Origin: a virus
Length of the DNA: 64,000 bases
IMG/VR virus record: IMGVR_UViG_3300020580_000001
Span: 1 to 64,000 of that record
Reading direction: 5' to 3' (one strand)
This document shows positions 1 to 6,814 of the stretch, piece by piece. The stretch's first letter is position 1. Every line of letters starts with the position of its first letter. The position numbers were made by a program, and so were the translations under genes. The notes beneath the pieces were generated by a model that saw only the letters and a list, made by a program, of their open reading frames with translations, did not search any database and was not told the DNA's origin.

Positions 1-338
1 ACCTTCCAATTGCCAAGATTAATTAACTCGACGGTTAGCCATCCTTCCCAGCCTGGATCAAGATGAGTGTTCATCGCAGATATACCGCACCGCGCAAGGC
101 TTGATTTATCAAGTACGGAACCACAGATATTTGCCGGTAAGCAAAATCTTTCGACAGTGCTGACTAGCTCAGATTTTCCTACATCTATGATGCAATGCTG
201 AGCAATTCTGCAATCATAAGTGCATGCAGAAAGACCATATGATCGTCCACTAGCAACACCGCGCTCGACAAATGGTGTAATTAAAGGCCGATTGCTTTGG
301 CATAATTGGCGAATGGATTGGGCGGAAAGAACGGTCAT
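1..338 (-). CDS. dcd: dCTP deaminase / dUTPase-like protein, C-terminus cut by window edge
   Basis: This frame starts at the ATG at 336-338 and runs off the left edge, so 112 residues are visible. Family signatures are clear: SYGLSACTYD (33-42), the substrate-loop motif SSLAR (79-83), and DPGWEGWLTVE (94-104), whose Glu104 matches the catalytic Glu of Dcd. The family converts dCTP to dUTP, and some members continue to dUMP; phages use it to make dTTP precursors. The start overlaps the stop of the upstream gene (ATGA), so it is the most promoter-distal gene seen in the left early operon. Deaminase versus dUTPase cannot be decided without the missing C-terminus. Confidence 0.85.
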   Translation of the reverse strand, partial: MTVLSAQSIRQLCQSNRPLITPFVERGVASGRSYGLSACTYDCRIAQHCIIDVGKSELVSTVERFCLPANICGSVLDKSSLARCGISAMNTHLDPGWEGWLTVELINLGNWK

Positions 339-547
339 GATGCGCGCTTCGCTTCCATGCGCTTCATCGCTTCGCGCATCCATTTCAGCCTGCGATAGAC
401 ACGCTCGAAACTTTCCGCCTTGTGGCGCATTCCCAAATAGGAATTTCCATATTGAGCACGATACCATCCTGCAGCTTCGAAATAATCCTCTGGCTTTGGA
501 TTGTGAATTGGTTTAGAATGCTGTGGAAATCTCGCTTCAAAAAACAT
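335..547 (-). CDS. small hypothetical phage protein (70 aa)
   Basis: A 70-residue basic, aromatic-rich protein without a family I recognise. Its second half (KAESFERVYRRLKWMREAM) is strongly helical. It overlaps the gene upstream by 11 bp and the dCTP deaminase start by 4 bp, the tight packing seen across this operon, which is the main reason to accept it. No signal peptide or membrane segment. Confidence 0.6.
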   Translation of the reverse strand: MFFEARFPQHSKPIHNPKPEDYFEAAGWYRAQYGNSYLGMRHKAESFERVYRRLKWMREAMKRMEAKRAS

Positions 548-731
548 TATCCCATCCTTGCAAATAATATTTTGTCGTTGCCAATTCCAGCCTGGAAATG
601 GCCCGCGTCAAGAACCACAAATTGCTTGCCAAGTTCATCATGTAGCATTCACAAGTTGGATCGCGCGCCCAAACTACGCGGCCATAAAAATCCATTTTGT
701 AATATCCAGATATATCAATGTAATTGCTCAT
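537..731 (-). CDS. small hypothetical phage protein (64 aa)
   Basis: I chose the ATG at 729-731 (MSNYIDISGYY) because it overlaps the preceding stop as ATGA; a longer frame upstream would run into the neighbour. The protein is aromatic-rich and has two Cys about a third of the way in (CECYMMN). No family recognised. Its position between two coupled genes supports expression. Confidence 0.55.
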   Translation of the reverse strand: MSNYIDISGYYKMDFYGRVVWARDPTCECYMMNLASNLWFLTRAISRLELATTKYYLQGWDNVF

Positions 732-985
732 TTCATCGGTTCCTGCGGCTCTCCATCTCCAGCCCATATCATAAGTACTGACCAGTAGCCATGATGTCCT
801 TCAAGCACGGCCGTGGATAACCAACCAATTGCTTCATACGAAGCTCGGCGGGAATGCGGAACATAGCGATAATATGTTACATCTTCGACAGGCGTAACAG
901 CAGCTTCAATTGCTGATGTTCTAGCTGGCTTGGCGGTCATTAGGCGGCCCCGTAAACTGCCGTACTGGCGATGAAGCATTTTCAC
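728..985 (-). CDS. hypothetical phage protein (85 aa)
   Basis: An 85-residue protein starting MKMLHRQYG; its ATG overlaps the methyltransferase stop (ATGA). The segment from about residue 38 (YYRYVPHSRRASYEAIGWL) has alternating aromatic residues and ends in a Gly-Asp-Gly-Glu tail, like short DUF-type accessory proteins of Rhizobiales phages. No catalytic motif seen, function unknown. Confidence 0.6.
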   Translation of the reverse strand: MKMLHRQYGSLRGRLMTAKPARTSAIEAAVTPVEDVTYYRYVPHSRRASYEAIGWLSTAVLEGHHGYWSVLMIWAGDGEPQEPMK

Positions 986-3114
986 ACTCCACCAAACAAA
1001 GGTAGAGAATTGACGGACTCAGCTTGACCTCTCTTTTTTATAGATTCCCGCCGTCTTTCGTCAGGTCCGCTCATAACTAAAGAAAGCCTTTTCTCAATAT
1101 CACTAACGTACTCTAATTCTTTTTCGATAAGTATGGAATTGAAGCCCTCACGAAATGCGGCTTCGCCAAGTGTTCCGGTGCCGGCAAACAAATCGAGGCA
1201 AGTTCCGTTTTTGGGAGTGATAAGGCGGACTAAATATTGTATAAGATCAAGTGGCTTTATTGTTGGATGGCGTGATCCGAGCCTATCATCCGCGCCAGCT
1301 TTCGACGTGTAAAATATGCGCTGCACATCTTCTTGCGGAAAGCTCGCAAAGAAGTGCGCGGCAGAGCCGGAGTCGCTAAATCCGCCAAGCTTATCTTCAT
1401 AATGTTCGTGTGCCGGTCTCCTCCATCCATCATTAACATTTCCTGACGTCATCCCTCGCGAATATGATGGAGGCTTTACACCAGCCGTCGGCCCGCTCTC
1501 CGGAAAGCACGCCAAGACTTCCTCGCTGCCATCGTGAAGAAGGTTGGCCGGCCAGCGGGCGTGCGGTCCTTGATTAAAATCAGTGGTTCCAGTAAATGAG
1601 CCTACTGTAGATCCAGATCCACGATGTAACCCGGCAGCCTGATGATCAATATTTACACCAACGCGGCACGCCCCTACATTTATCGCGCCAGTGCCCCACT
1701 TCAACACATTCTGCGCAATGCTTTTCTCGGATATTGGCTTACGAGCTAGACAAATCGGCTCATGTGCAGGCTTTAGAGCCGTGCCAAGACCCTCGGGAAT
1801 AATCGGTTTGCCACACCGGCCACAAATCGGCCAGCTTCCCCGCGCTTGTGATCCGAATTCGTCGGATAAAGAGTCAGATTGCTCGGATGGTTGTTCGCCG
1901 GATTGTGGTCCTCGTGGTTGACGACTTCCGTTCTCATAAGAAGGAATCCGCACATCTGAGCCATCACCAATCGATGCTCCATGATGTAGCGATCCTTCCG
2001 TGCCATTTCGAGCGCCCATGTCGGCGCCTTCACATAGCGGACTCCGTTGTAATTCCCGTGCGGCCTCTTGAGCGTCACGCCACCCTTCCACGCAGGATTC
2101 CGTTCCATCGCCATTCCCTTGCCGGGACGTTTCTTGCCCTTTCCATTCGCCGCGAACGGCACTAGTCGAGCAGCATGCGCCTTCGCTCGACATGACCGGC
2201 TGCAATAATTGTTCTTGACCTTCCTTATCCACGCCAGAGGAATTGTCTTCTCCGTTCCACAAACTGGGCAAGCAACCGTCTGTTTCTGGTTGCGTGGCGA
2301 TGGAATTCCAGTCTTGCGAATTGATATGAGTTTGTTCGCGCATGCCCTCGAACAAGTTTTCTCTCTCGCTCCATGTTTGTGCGTCTTCGGTTCCCACACT
2401 TTCCCGCAAACTGCGCAAGTTCGTATCTTTCGCTTCGCCATTCCGAAGCATGTCCGGCTGCAATATGGCCCGCGCAACGCCGGTGACCTGTAAGGAAGAG
2501 GCAAGCGGCAATGCGCACAAACACCTGTCGATGCAAGTATTGATGTTTTTACTTTTGGGGAATCCAACCCCAAACTGCCAAGAAAGTCGCCCCGTGCCGC
2601 GTTCTCGAAAAAGCTTTCCAAACTGTCTGCGTTGCTCATCACTTAAGCTTTCCTCGAAAACGCGATATTCAGTTTCCGAATCCTTATCTAATAAGATCTC
2701 ATCTCTGATCTCAAATCCAGCATCTTCTATCGCGCATACCATTCTATGCGCCGTGCGGGTACCCCCAAATATTATCGCATAACCGCCTGGCTTGAGCACG
2801 CGCAGCACTTCTGCCCATAGTTCCGGCTGGAATGCAATGTTACCACCATCCCATTGCTTGCCCATGAAACCAGCCGCAGCACGCTTATATGGACTCACAG
2901 TACCGCCACCACCTTTATTTGACGGCAATTGTAAATTGAATTCGTCTCGTTCCAAGTTGCTCTTACCAAAGCGCTTCACAATCGACGTCAGGTGATACGG
3001 CGGGTCTGTTACGACGCTATCAACGCTATTATCTGCAAGCCCTTTGAGCACATCCCGGCAATCGCCAGCATGCAGCGTCACGCGCCCATTGAGGAATGAT
3101 CGCGGCTCGCTCAT
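982..3114 (-). CDS. beta-class DNA methyltransferase with an overprinted central insert
   Basis: A 710-residue SAM-dependent DNA methyltransferase. The catalytic DPPY motif is at 37-40 and the SAM-binding FAGTGT motif lies near the C-terminus, the motif order of beta-class enzymes, which usually methylate adenine N6. Conserved blocks include GFPKSKNINTCID before the insert and GTALKPAHEPICLARKP after it. Family members of this type are usually 350-450 residues. The excess is a hydrophilic, low-complexity stretch (about residues 195-425) exactly where an HNH nuclease is encoded in another frame of the same strand. The frame is open across the whole insert. It could protect phage DNA from restriction or regulate genes; whether the insert is tolerated is not known. 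Confidence 0.88.
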   Translation of the reverse strand: MSEPRSFLNGRVTLHAGDCRDVLKGLADNSVDSVVTDPPYHLTSIVKRFGKSNLERDEFNLQLPSNKGGGGTVSPYKRAAAGFMGKQWDGGNIAFQPELWAEVLRVLKPGGYAIIFGGTRTAHRMVCAIEDAGFEIRDEILLDKDSETEYRVFEESLSDEQRRQFGKLFRERGTGRLSWQFGVGFPKSKNINTCIDRCLCALPLASSLQVTGVARAILQPDMLRNGEAKDTNLRSLRESVGTEDAQTWSERENLFEGMREQTHINSQDWNSIATQPETDGCLPSLWNGEDNSSGVDKEGQEQLLQPVMSSEGACCSTSAVRGEWKGQETSRQGNGDGTESCVEGWRDAQEAARELQRSPLCEGADMGARNGTEGSLHHGASIGDGSDVRIPSYENGSRQPRGPQSGEQPSEQSDSLSDEFGSQARGSWPICGRCGKPIIPEGLGTALKPAHEPICLARKPISEKSIAQNVLKWGTGAINVGACRVGVNIDHQAAGLHRGSGSTVGSFTGTTDFNQGPHARWPANLLHDGSEEVLACFPESGPTAGVKPPSYSRGMTSGNVNDGWRRPAHEHYEDKLGGFSDSGSAAHFFASFPQEDVQRIFYTSKAGADDRLGSRHPTIKPLDLIQYLVRLITPKNGTCLDLFAGTGTLGEAAFREGFNSILIEKELEYVSDIEKRLSLVMSGPDERRRESIKKRGQAESVNSLPLFGGV
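1773..2642 (-). CDS. HNH endonuclease encoded in an alternative frame inside the methyltransferase
   Basis: This frame, on the same strand as the methyltransferase but shifted, encodes a convincing HNH nuclease. It has three treble-clef-like zinc units, each CxxC then CSRxC (Cys 42/45/61/65, 76/79/97/101, 125/128/147/151), followed by an HNH core: EHRLVMAQ (222-229), VNHEDHNPANNHPSNLTL (241-258) and HKRGE (265-269). The first ~38 codons only shadow conserved methyltransferase sequence, so the real start is probably internal, for example TTG at 2567 or ATG at 2441. The C-terminus reaches into the methyltransferase GTALKP block. Such nucleases are mobile; this looks like an insertion that kept both frames open. 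Expression is not proven. Confidence 0.75.
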   Translation of the reverse strand: MMSNADSLESFFENAARGDFLGSLGLDSPKVKTSILASTGVCAHCRLPLPYRSPALRGPYCSRTCFGMAKRKIRTCAVCGKVWEPKTHKHGAREKTCSRACANKLISIRKTGIPSPRNQKQTVACPVCGTEKTIPLAWIRKVKNNYCSRSCRAKAHAARLVPFAANGKGKKRPGKGMAMERNPAWKGGVTLKRPHGNYNGVRYVKAPTWALEMARKDRYIMEHRLVMAQMCGFLLMRTEVVNHEDHNPANNHPSNLTLYPTNSDHKRGEAGRFVAGVANRLFPRVLARL

Positions 3115-3305
3115 TCCAGCACAGCTTTCTTAATAATGTGGATTTCCGTCTTCATGTTTGCGAAATTGCGCGTGTCCACCTCGACGCCACAAATCCGCTT
3201 TCCAAGCGCTATTCCAAGCTGCTCATCTAAAGTCAATAATAGTAGCTGAATCTTATTTTCCACAACAGCAAGCAGAGCTTGTTCATGTGGTAGCAAATCG
3301 CTCAT
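3111..3305 (-). CDS. small hypothetical phage protein (64 aa)
   Basis: Start set at the ATG at 3303-3305 (MSDLLPHEQALLA), which overlaps the upstream stop as ATGA. The 64-residue product is a Leu-rich helical protein with a likely coiled coil (ENKIQLLLLTLDEQLGIAL). It overlaps the methyltransferase start by 4 bp. No family recognised. Confidence 0.6.
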   Translation of the reverse strand: MSDLLPHEQALLAVVENKIQLLLLTLDEQLGIALGKRICGVEVDTRNFANMKTEIHIIKKAVLE

Positions 3306-3508
3306 TTCAGCATCTCGTCGATCATTGATTGCCAAGAGCACAGCACTCCGCCACTGCTCGTTTTTATCCCGGCTAACAGAACATCTTCTGGCGGCTCGCG
3401 CGTGGCGGCAATCGCAGCACGGGCAATTTGTGCTAAATATGCATCCGGATTTGCGCCAGGCAAATTCCGATCAATCGCCTTCGCGACGCGATCTACCATT
3501 TCGCTCAT
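3302..3508 (-). CDS. small hypothetical phage protein (68 aa)
   Basis: Start taken at the ATG at 3506-3508 (MSEMVDRVAKAI), two bases after the stop of the 25-residue gene upstream; the longer frame would cover that gene. The N-terminal part (VDRVAKAIDRNLPGANPD) resembles short phage proteins whose role is unknown. The end overlaps the next start (ATGA). Confidence 0.6.
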   Translation of the reverse strand: MSEMVDRVAKAIDRNLPGANPDAYLAQIARAAIAATREPPEDVLLAGIKTSSGGVLCSWQSMIDEMLK

Positions 3509-3510
3509 GA

Positions 3511-3588
3511 TTAAATCCAATGTGCTAGCGTCACGCCGATCAAGGCTCCTATGAGGCCTGCTAACCATCCTTGCCAATAATCACTCAT
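3511..3588 (-). CDS. 25-aa single-pass membrane peptide
   Basis: A 25-codon gene from the ATG at 3586-3588 to TAA at 3511. Residues 7-23 are a hydrophobic glycine-containing span (GWLAGLIGALIGVTLAHW) fit for one membrane segment. It overlaps the end of the DnaA-like gene by 8 bp and stops 2 bp before the next start, so it exactly fills an otherwise empty slot in the operon. Function unknown. Confidence 0.5.
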   Translation of the reverse strand: MSDYWQGWLAGLIGALIGVTLAHWI

Positions 3589-4264
3589 GATTCAGCATCC
3601 CGCGCAGGATTGCGATGTCATCGGCAAGCGTCTTGTCAGTTTCAATCAACTTAATTATTCTTTGTATTGAATGGAGGACCGTCGTATGATCGCGGTTAAA
3701 CCGACGACCTATTTCCGCCATTGTGTTATTCGTCAATTCTTTCGATAGAAAGATAGCTATGTGGCGCGGACGTGCCATACGAGCATAATGTCTAACACAA
3801 ACAATGTCGGCCACGCACAAATTGAAATATCTTGCTGTCACGGCTTGAATGCGTGCGATTGTAGGCTTATCGGATTGTACTTCCGGCTGATAATCAAAGG
3901 GCTGCGCCCGTGTTTGTTCGCTGAAATCGCCGAAATAGTCTGCGCTTTCACGAATACATTCTATAATGTACTTTGTGAGTAAAATTGGGAGGTTGAGATT
4001 ACGCGCTTCTTCCACGCGTTCTTCGACGGACTTGATATTTTGTTGTGGTAATGGCGGGAATGCAGGCGCATGTTTCGGCTCTAGTTCTAGTCCTGGCTGT
4101 GGCTGTGGCACTGGCCGAGTATTAAGTCGTTTCCATATTTGATCGCGCCTTGCTATTAATTCGTCTAAATATGCCGAGCCGGTATGATGTTTGGATCGTA
4201 CCGCGTTAAATGCACCCATATTGGCATGCCTAATTCTGACATAATCGATTGGAGAGTCGGTCAT
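3581..4264 (-). CDS. DnaA domain IV-containing phage replication protein
   Basis: Start chosen at ATG 4264 (MTDSPIDYVR), 4 bp after the preceding stop; the longer frame lacks sense upstream. The 227-residue protein has a Pro-rich linker (PVPQPQPGLELEP) and a C-terminal DnaA-type DNA-binding domain: ARPRHIAIFLSKEL, AEIGRRFNRDHTTVLHSI. The DHTTVLH signature is the DnaA-box recognition motif. There is no AAA+ ATPase domain, so it cannot act as a full initiator; it may bind DnaA boxes at a phage origin or interfere with host initiation. Such truncated DnaA-like proteins occur in alphaproteobacterial phages and prophages. Confidence 0.82.
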   Translation of the reverse strand: MTDSPIDYVRIRHANMGAFNAVRSKHHTGSAYLDELIARRDQIWKRLNTRPVPQPQPGLELEPKHAPAFPPLPQQNIKSVEERVEEARNLNLPILLTKYIIECIRESADYFGDFSEQTRAQPFDYQPEVQSDKPTIARIQAVTARYFNLCVADIVCVRHYARMARPRHIAIFLSKELTNNTMAEIGRRFNRDHTTVLHSIQRIIKLIETDKTLADDIAILRGMLNHE

Positions 4265-4268
4265 TGTC

Positions 4269-4688
4269 CTACGCCGATTTGCGACGCCCATTCCACCACG
4301 CCCGCAAAGCGCGCGCATGCTTACCCAGCGATTCCGAGGCGAGAAGAAATCGCTCTTCGTTGTAATCAACATCATCATCCGTCATGTTCTCTCGGAGAAC
4401 ATAAGAGCGCTCAACACCCTTCACTGGCCGGATTGGATATCTCCATTGCAGCTCAGTAAATAGCTCGAATTGAACATTATCGTCATCCGTAGCCTCGAAT
4501 TTCTTTCGAAGACGGCTCATGGCATATTGCTTCGCATGTTCCACACATCCAGCATAAACGCACGGAACAGAAAGCCTATCAGGATCGACAATTTTCATGG
4601 CTTCATTGGCAACCCATGGCGCATTGATATGCGTCTCATCACGCCTATTCTCAATTATATTGTCAATAATTGCATATAGCTCACTCAT
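4269..4688 (-). CDS. hypothetical phage protein (139 aa)
   Basis: Start at ATG 4688 (MSELYAIIDNI) overlapping the upstream stop by 8 bp; a TTG two codons earlier is less likely. It has an acidic middle (ATDDDNVQFELFTELQWRYP) and a basic Trp-containing tail (HARALRAWWNGRRK). No family recognised. Placement next to the DnaA-like gene hints at replication or DNA metabolism but nothing in the sequence proves it. Confidence 0.65.
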   Translation of the reverse strand: MSELYAIIDNIIENRRDETHINAPWVANEAMKIVDPDRLSVPCVYAGCVEHAKQYAMSRLRKKFEATDDDNVQFELFTELQWRYPIRPVKGVERSYVLRENMTDDDVDYNEERFLLASESLGKHARALRAWWNGRRKSA

Positions 4689-5259
4689 ATACAAGTTCCT
4701 TTATTGTAGAGAGCCAGCCAGCAGCGAGCGGCGCAATACGCATGACATCTTCAATCATTGTTTCGGTCATTGTAGACATGAAGAATTCAGGCGATTGCTT
4801 AAGCCAGCGACGCTCGAAATCGCGCATCATCCCGTAGAGCAACAGCGCATCGCCATCAACTGAAGACGGCTTGACAATTAGTTCGCTGACTGATTTAGTA
4901 GCTAGCGCTGTTTCGAATTGATCTTCTGGAACTTCTGAAAGCCTCTCCCATTCGGAAGCTTGCTGATGCTCTATCCCGGCATCTTCGAGTACTTTTGACT
5001 TCTGCGGACGATCCGCAGAAGTTCGGAGATCGTTTCTCTGTCCTTGCGCCTTCTCTATCTTTTTCGATAGAGCGCCAGCTTTGCGCGCCGCCCGCATTCG
5101 GATTTCATAGGCGCGCGTTTCCGCTTCGACGTTCTTGGCTACCCGCGCGGCCGCTTGCAGCATTTGCGCTTGATCATGAATGGCCTTCACTTCGTCGACC
5201 GCATAGGCGGCATCGATCGCACGGCACATAGCATCATAGCGGACGAGTTCAGCGGTCAT
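4681..5259 (-). CDS. conserved phage protein, helical ParB-neighbour type
   Basis: A 192-residue helical protein of a kind common in the early region of Rhizobiales phages: N-terminal YDAMCRAIDAAYAVDEVKAI, an Ala/Arg-rich helix (RAYEIRMRAARKAGAL) and a central block ending in SEWERLSEVPEDQFE. Relatives are sometimes labelled ParB-like or replication-associated, but I see no ParB box or nuclease motif. The start overlaps the preceding stop (TAATG). Confidence 0.7.
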   Translation of the reverse strand: MTAELVRYDAMCRAIDAAYAVDEVKAIHDQAQMLQAAARVAKNVEAETRAYEIRMRAARKAGALSKKIEKAQGQRNDLRTSADRPQKSKVLEDAGIEHQQASEWERLSEVPEDQFETALATKSVSELIVKPSSVDGDALLLYGMMRDFERRWLKQSPEFFMSTMTETMIEDVMRIAPLAAGWLSTIKELVYE

Positions 5260-5462
5260 TATATTTTGTAGCTCCGCCGGTCAGTTGGTTGATCATTGTT
5301 AGAGGCTACGGCGGCAATGATCATGGGTAGTAATTTCCTTGCCATTGGCCACCCGTGATCATGCAGTTCAGAAAGAAACATTGTAAGATCAAAGTCTGGT
5401 AATGACTTGATCTGCACAATCTCACTTGGAGATATCTCTATGCTGGTTGGTTGATCGTCCAT
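5259..5462 (-). CDS. small hypothetical phage protein (67 aa)
   Basis: A 67-residue protein, acidic at the N-terminus (MDDQPTSIEISPSEI) with a hydrophobic helix near 40-55 (ARKLLPMIIAAVASN). It ends in a TAATG overlap with the next gene. No family recognised. Confidence 0.55.
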   Translation of the reverse strand: MDDQPTSIEISPSEIVQIKSLPDFDLTMFLSELHDHGWPMARKLLPMIIAAVASNNDQPTDRRSYKI

Positions 5463-5517
5463 ATTTTAGCTTTCTTCCGCAGCGCCACACGAGCTTTCGC
5501 GTGCCTTGTGGCGTCAT
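5422..5517 (-). CDS. possible 31-aa basic peptide overlapping the next gene
   Basis: ATG 5517 overlaps the stop of the HTH-like gene upstream (ATGA) and the frame runs 31 codons, covering the 50-bp gap before the 67-aa gene and overlapping its start by about 40 bp. The product is highly basic with one Cys. The coupling favours it; the length and the deep overlap make it uncertain. It may serve mainly to couple translation. Confidence 0.3.
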   Translation of the reverse strand: MTPQGTRKLVWRCGRKLKYGRSTNQHRDISK

Positions 5518-5885
5518 TGGATACCATCATCTAAAATGTTCGATATGAGGTGCGGATCCACGGCAATTTCGCGCATAAGAACGCACGCAAGAGCTTCGCG
5601 ACTGAGCCCTCGCTTATCCGCCGCCGCAACGAACCGGTCGCGTGCTTCCGGCGGAAAATCCAAATCCAATGATTTTTCTCTAGCCTCGAGAAACGAAAGC
5701 CCGAATCGGTTTGCCCGCGCATAGACATTGCGCACACTGCAGGCGAGAAACGGGTCTTCGGCGATCCGCTTGGCGCTCCAGCCGAGGCCGATCAGAAATC
5801 CAAAGCGGGCAACCTGCTTCACATTCCACTTGGTAGGCGGATCAAAAGCCGCCGTTTTGTAAATGCCCTTACTGGGGCTGGTCAT
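5514..5885 (-). CDS. putative helix-turn-helix phage regulator
   Basis: A 123-residue protein. Residues about 20-60 (KQVARFGFLIGLGWSAKRIA and SVRNVYARANRFGLSF) look like a helix-turn-helix of the kind found in GcrA-like or sigma-region-4-like domains: a 'GWSAKRIAEDP' first helix and an 'NVYARANRFGL' recognition helix. The second half is acidic to neutral and helical. It sits directly downstream of the Cro-like gene and may control early genes. Family not certain. Confidence 0.55.
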   Translation of the reverse strand: MTSPSKGIYKTAAFDPPTKWNVKQVARFGFLIGLGWSAKRIAEDPFLACSVRNVYARANRFGLSFLEAREKSLDLDFPPEARDRFVAAADKRGLSREALACVLMREIAVDPHLISNILDDGIQ

Positions 5886-6067
5886 TCGGCTGCTCCCTTA
5901 TGCAGAAATTTTAGCTTGGGAAGCGTGATAGGAGCTGCTTTGGCACGAGCAGAATTTGCAGAAAGGAGAGCTTTCCTTTGCGCTCTTTTGCAGCGGTCAC
6001 GATAGAGATTAGGTTGTCCAGATGGGCTGGTCCGCATTCGAATGCTACAATGCCGGAAACTGTTCAT
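5882..6067 (-). CDS. small basic phage protein, possibly a frame-disrupted gene
   Basis: The open frame from ATG 6067 encodes 61 residues and ends in ATGA with the next gene. Only its second half (QRKALLSANSARAKAAP) looks like a conserved protein. The first half reads better in the neighbouring frame, where SGIVAFECGPAHLDNLIS can be read before the frames would have to switch near 5985. The gene may therefore carry a frameshift (plus a stop after a 9-codon leader at 6091), or two short overlapping genes exist. Function unknown. Confidence 0.4.
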   Translation of the reverse strand: MNSFRHCSIRMRTSPSGQPNLYRDRCKRAQRKALLSANSARAKAAPITLPKLKFLHKGAAE

Positions 6068-6094
6068 TCCGCCCTCGCGGATTCGTTGGTCATG

Positions 6095-6328
6095 CTATTC
6101 CGCAGCCTCGCTATTGCTATCTGACGGCGGAGGCCAAATGTCCGGGCGCAAGCTCCACAGGGGCACCATACCATTTGTGATCCGTGCGATTTTTTGCGCG
6201 GTCTTCGGAGCTGGAGCTATGCCATGCTCCCATTTGTACGCCGTGCCCCTCGTGCAGCCCAGCAAAGCGCCCATTTGGGTGAGCGTGAACCCTAGCTGTT
6301 TTCGGTAGGTCGCGAGAGGATGTTCCAT
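6095..6328 (-). CDS. Cro-like XRE-family repressor
   Basis: A 77-residue helix-turn-helix protein: RKQLGFTLTQMGALLGCTRG and TAYKWEHGIAPAPKTAQKIA form the XRE fold. It is transcribed away from the CI-like gene with a 105-bp divergent region between them that holds two operator sites, the classic cro position. It should act as first gene of the left early operon and antagonise the CI-like repressor. Ala/Glu C-terminal tail of no clear role. Confidence 0.8.
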   Translation of the reverse strand: MEHPLATYRKQLGFTLTQMGALLGCTRGTAYKWEHGIAPAPKTAQKIARITNGMVPLWSLRPDIWPPPSDSNSEAAE

Positions 6329-6335
6329 GCTGACG

Positions 6336-6364
6336 ATAGTTTCAAAATTAGAAACTTATGTCAA
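6336..6364 (-). promoter_or_regulatory. promoter of the left early operon (cro side)
   Basis: On the minus strand TTGACA (6364-6359) is followed after 17 bp by AACTAT (6341-6336), a perfect -35 with a weak -10. Operator O1 covers most of the spacer and -10 start, so repressor binding would block it. The cro-like start codon lies 8 bp further on. Confidence 0.55.
6339..6355. promoter_or_regulatory. repressor operator O1
   Basis: GTTTCAAAATTAGAAAC, a 17-bp imperfect palindrome with GTTTC/GAAAC arms. Three more sites of the same shape flank the CI-like gene (O2 6384-6400, O3 6791-6807, O4 6826-6842). O1 overlaps the cro-side promoter. Confidence 0.7.
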
Positions 6365-6383
6365 GTGAAAACTACCGTTCAGT

Positions 6384-6400
6384 GTTTCTAATTTGGGTGA
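6384..6400. promoter_or_regulatory. repressor operator O2 (degenerate)
   Basis: GTTTCTAATTTGGGTGA keeps the left half-site and A/T core of O1 but has a degenerate right arm. It ends at the first base of the -35 of the CI-like promoter, a position where bound repressor could activate or block that promoter, as in lambda OR2/OR3. Confidence 0.5.
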
Positions 6401-6428
6401 TGACATTGGTATCCTTAATGGATACAAT
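6400..6428 (+). promoter_or_regulatory. promoter of the CI-like gene, predicts leaderless mRNA
   Basis: ATGACA (6400-6405), 17-bp spacer, TACAAT (6423-6428): both hexamers match five of six consensus bases. The start codon is at 6434, about six bases after the -10, so transcription should begin at or next to the AUG. Leaderless CI mRNAs are known from lambda PRM. Confidence 0.6.
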
Positions 6429-6433
6429 ACAGC

Positions 6434-6784
6434 ATGAACGAAATCTCCCGCCCTCGACCTCCATGGGTCCAGCGCTGGTATTTGAGAGCATGGCGCGAGC
6501 ATCACGCCATGACGCAAGAGCAGCTTGCTGACATAATCGGCACAAGAAAATCAACCATAAGCAAGCTAGAGCGTTACCAGTTATATGGTCCAGGCCCAGG
6601 ACGCCAAAAAATCAATGACGACTGGCTCAATTATTATTGCCACGCCTTAGGCATGACCGCGCGACAACTTTCGGAACCGCCAGAAAGCCAGCGCTCGATC
6701 GATGAGATTCTGCGGAACTCTTCACCCACCGATCAAACCCGCTTTCGCGCTCTGGCCGAAGCCTTCGTGAAATCAGACAAATAA
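6434..6784 (+). CDS. CI-like XRE-family repressor
   Basis: A 116-residue protein with an XRE helix-turn-helix at about 22-60: REHHAMTQEQLADIIGTRKS then TISKLERYQLYGPG. The C-terminal half is not a LexA/CI-type peptidase (no Ser-Lys cleavage module seen), so induction may not use RecA-stimulated self-cleavage. It faces the Cro-like gene and lies between operator pairs O1/O2 and O3/O4, which makes it the likely lysogeny repressor of both early operons. The start is fixed by the promoter; no upstream ribosome-binding site is seen. Confidence 0.75.
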   Translation: MNEISRPRPPWVQRWYLRAWREHHAMTQEQLADIIGTRKSTISKLERYQLYGPGPGRQKINDDWLNYYCHALGMTARQLSEPPESQRSIDEILRNSSPTDQTRFRALAEAFVKSDK

Positions 6785-6790
6785 ATAAAA

Positions 6791-6807
6791 GTTTCTAAAT
6801 TTGCAAC
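6791..6807. promoter_or_regulatory. repressor operator O3
   Basis: GTTTCTAAATTTGCAAC, the same 17-bp architecture as O1, immediately after the CI-like stop codon and just upstream of the rightward promoter -35. Confidence 0.65.
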
Positions 6808-6814
6808 TTTCCGC

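Noticed and set aside
220-781. Plus-strand open frames of 98, 119 and 76 codons
   Set aside because: They are antisense to the dCTP deaminase and the three coupled minus-strand genes; their sequences are low-quality and have no ribosome-binding sites.
1848-2782. Plus-strand frames of 94-146 codons within the methyltransferase/HNH region
   Set aside because: Antisense shadows of two overlapping coding frames; Cys/His-rich or Ser-rich without domain logic.
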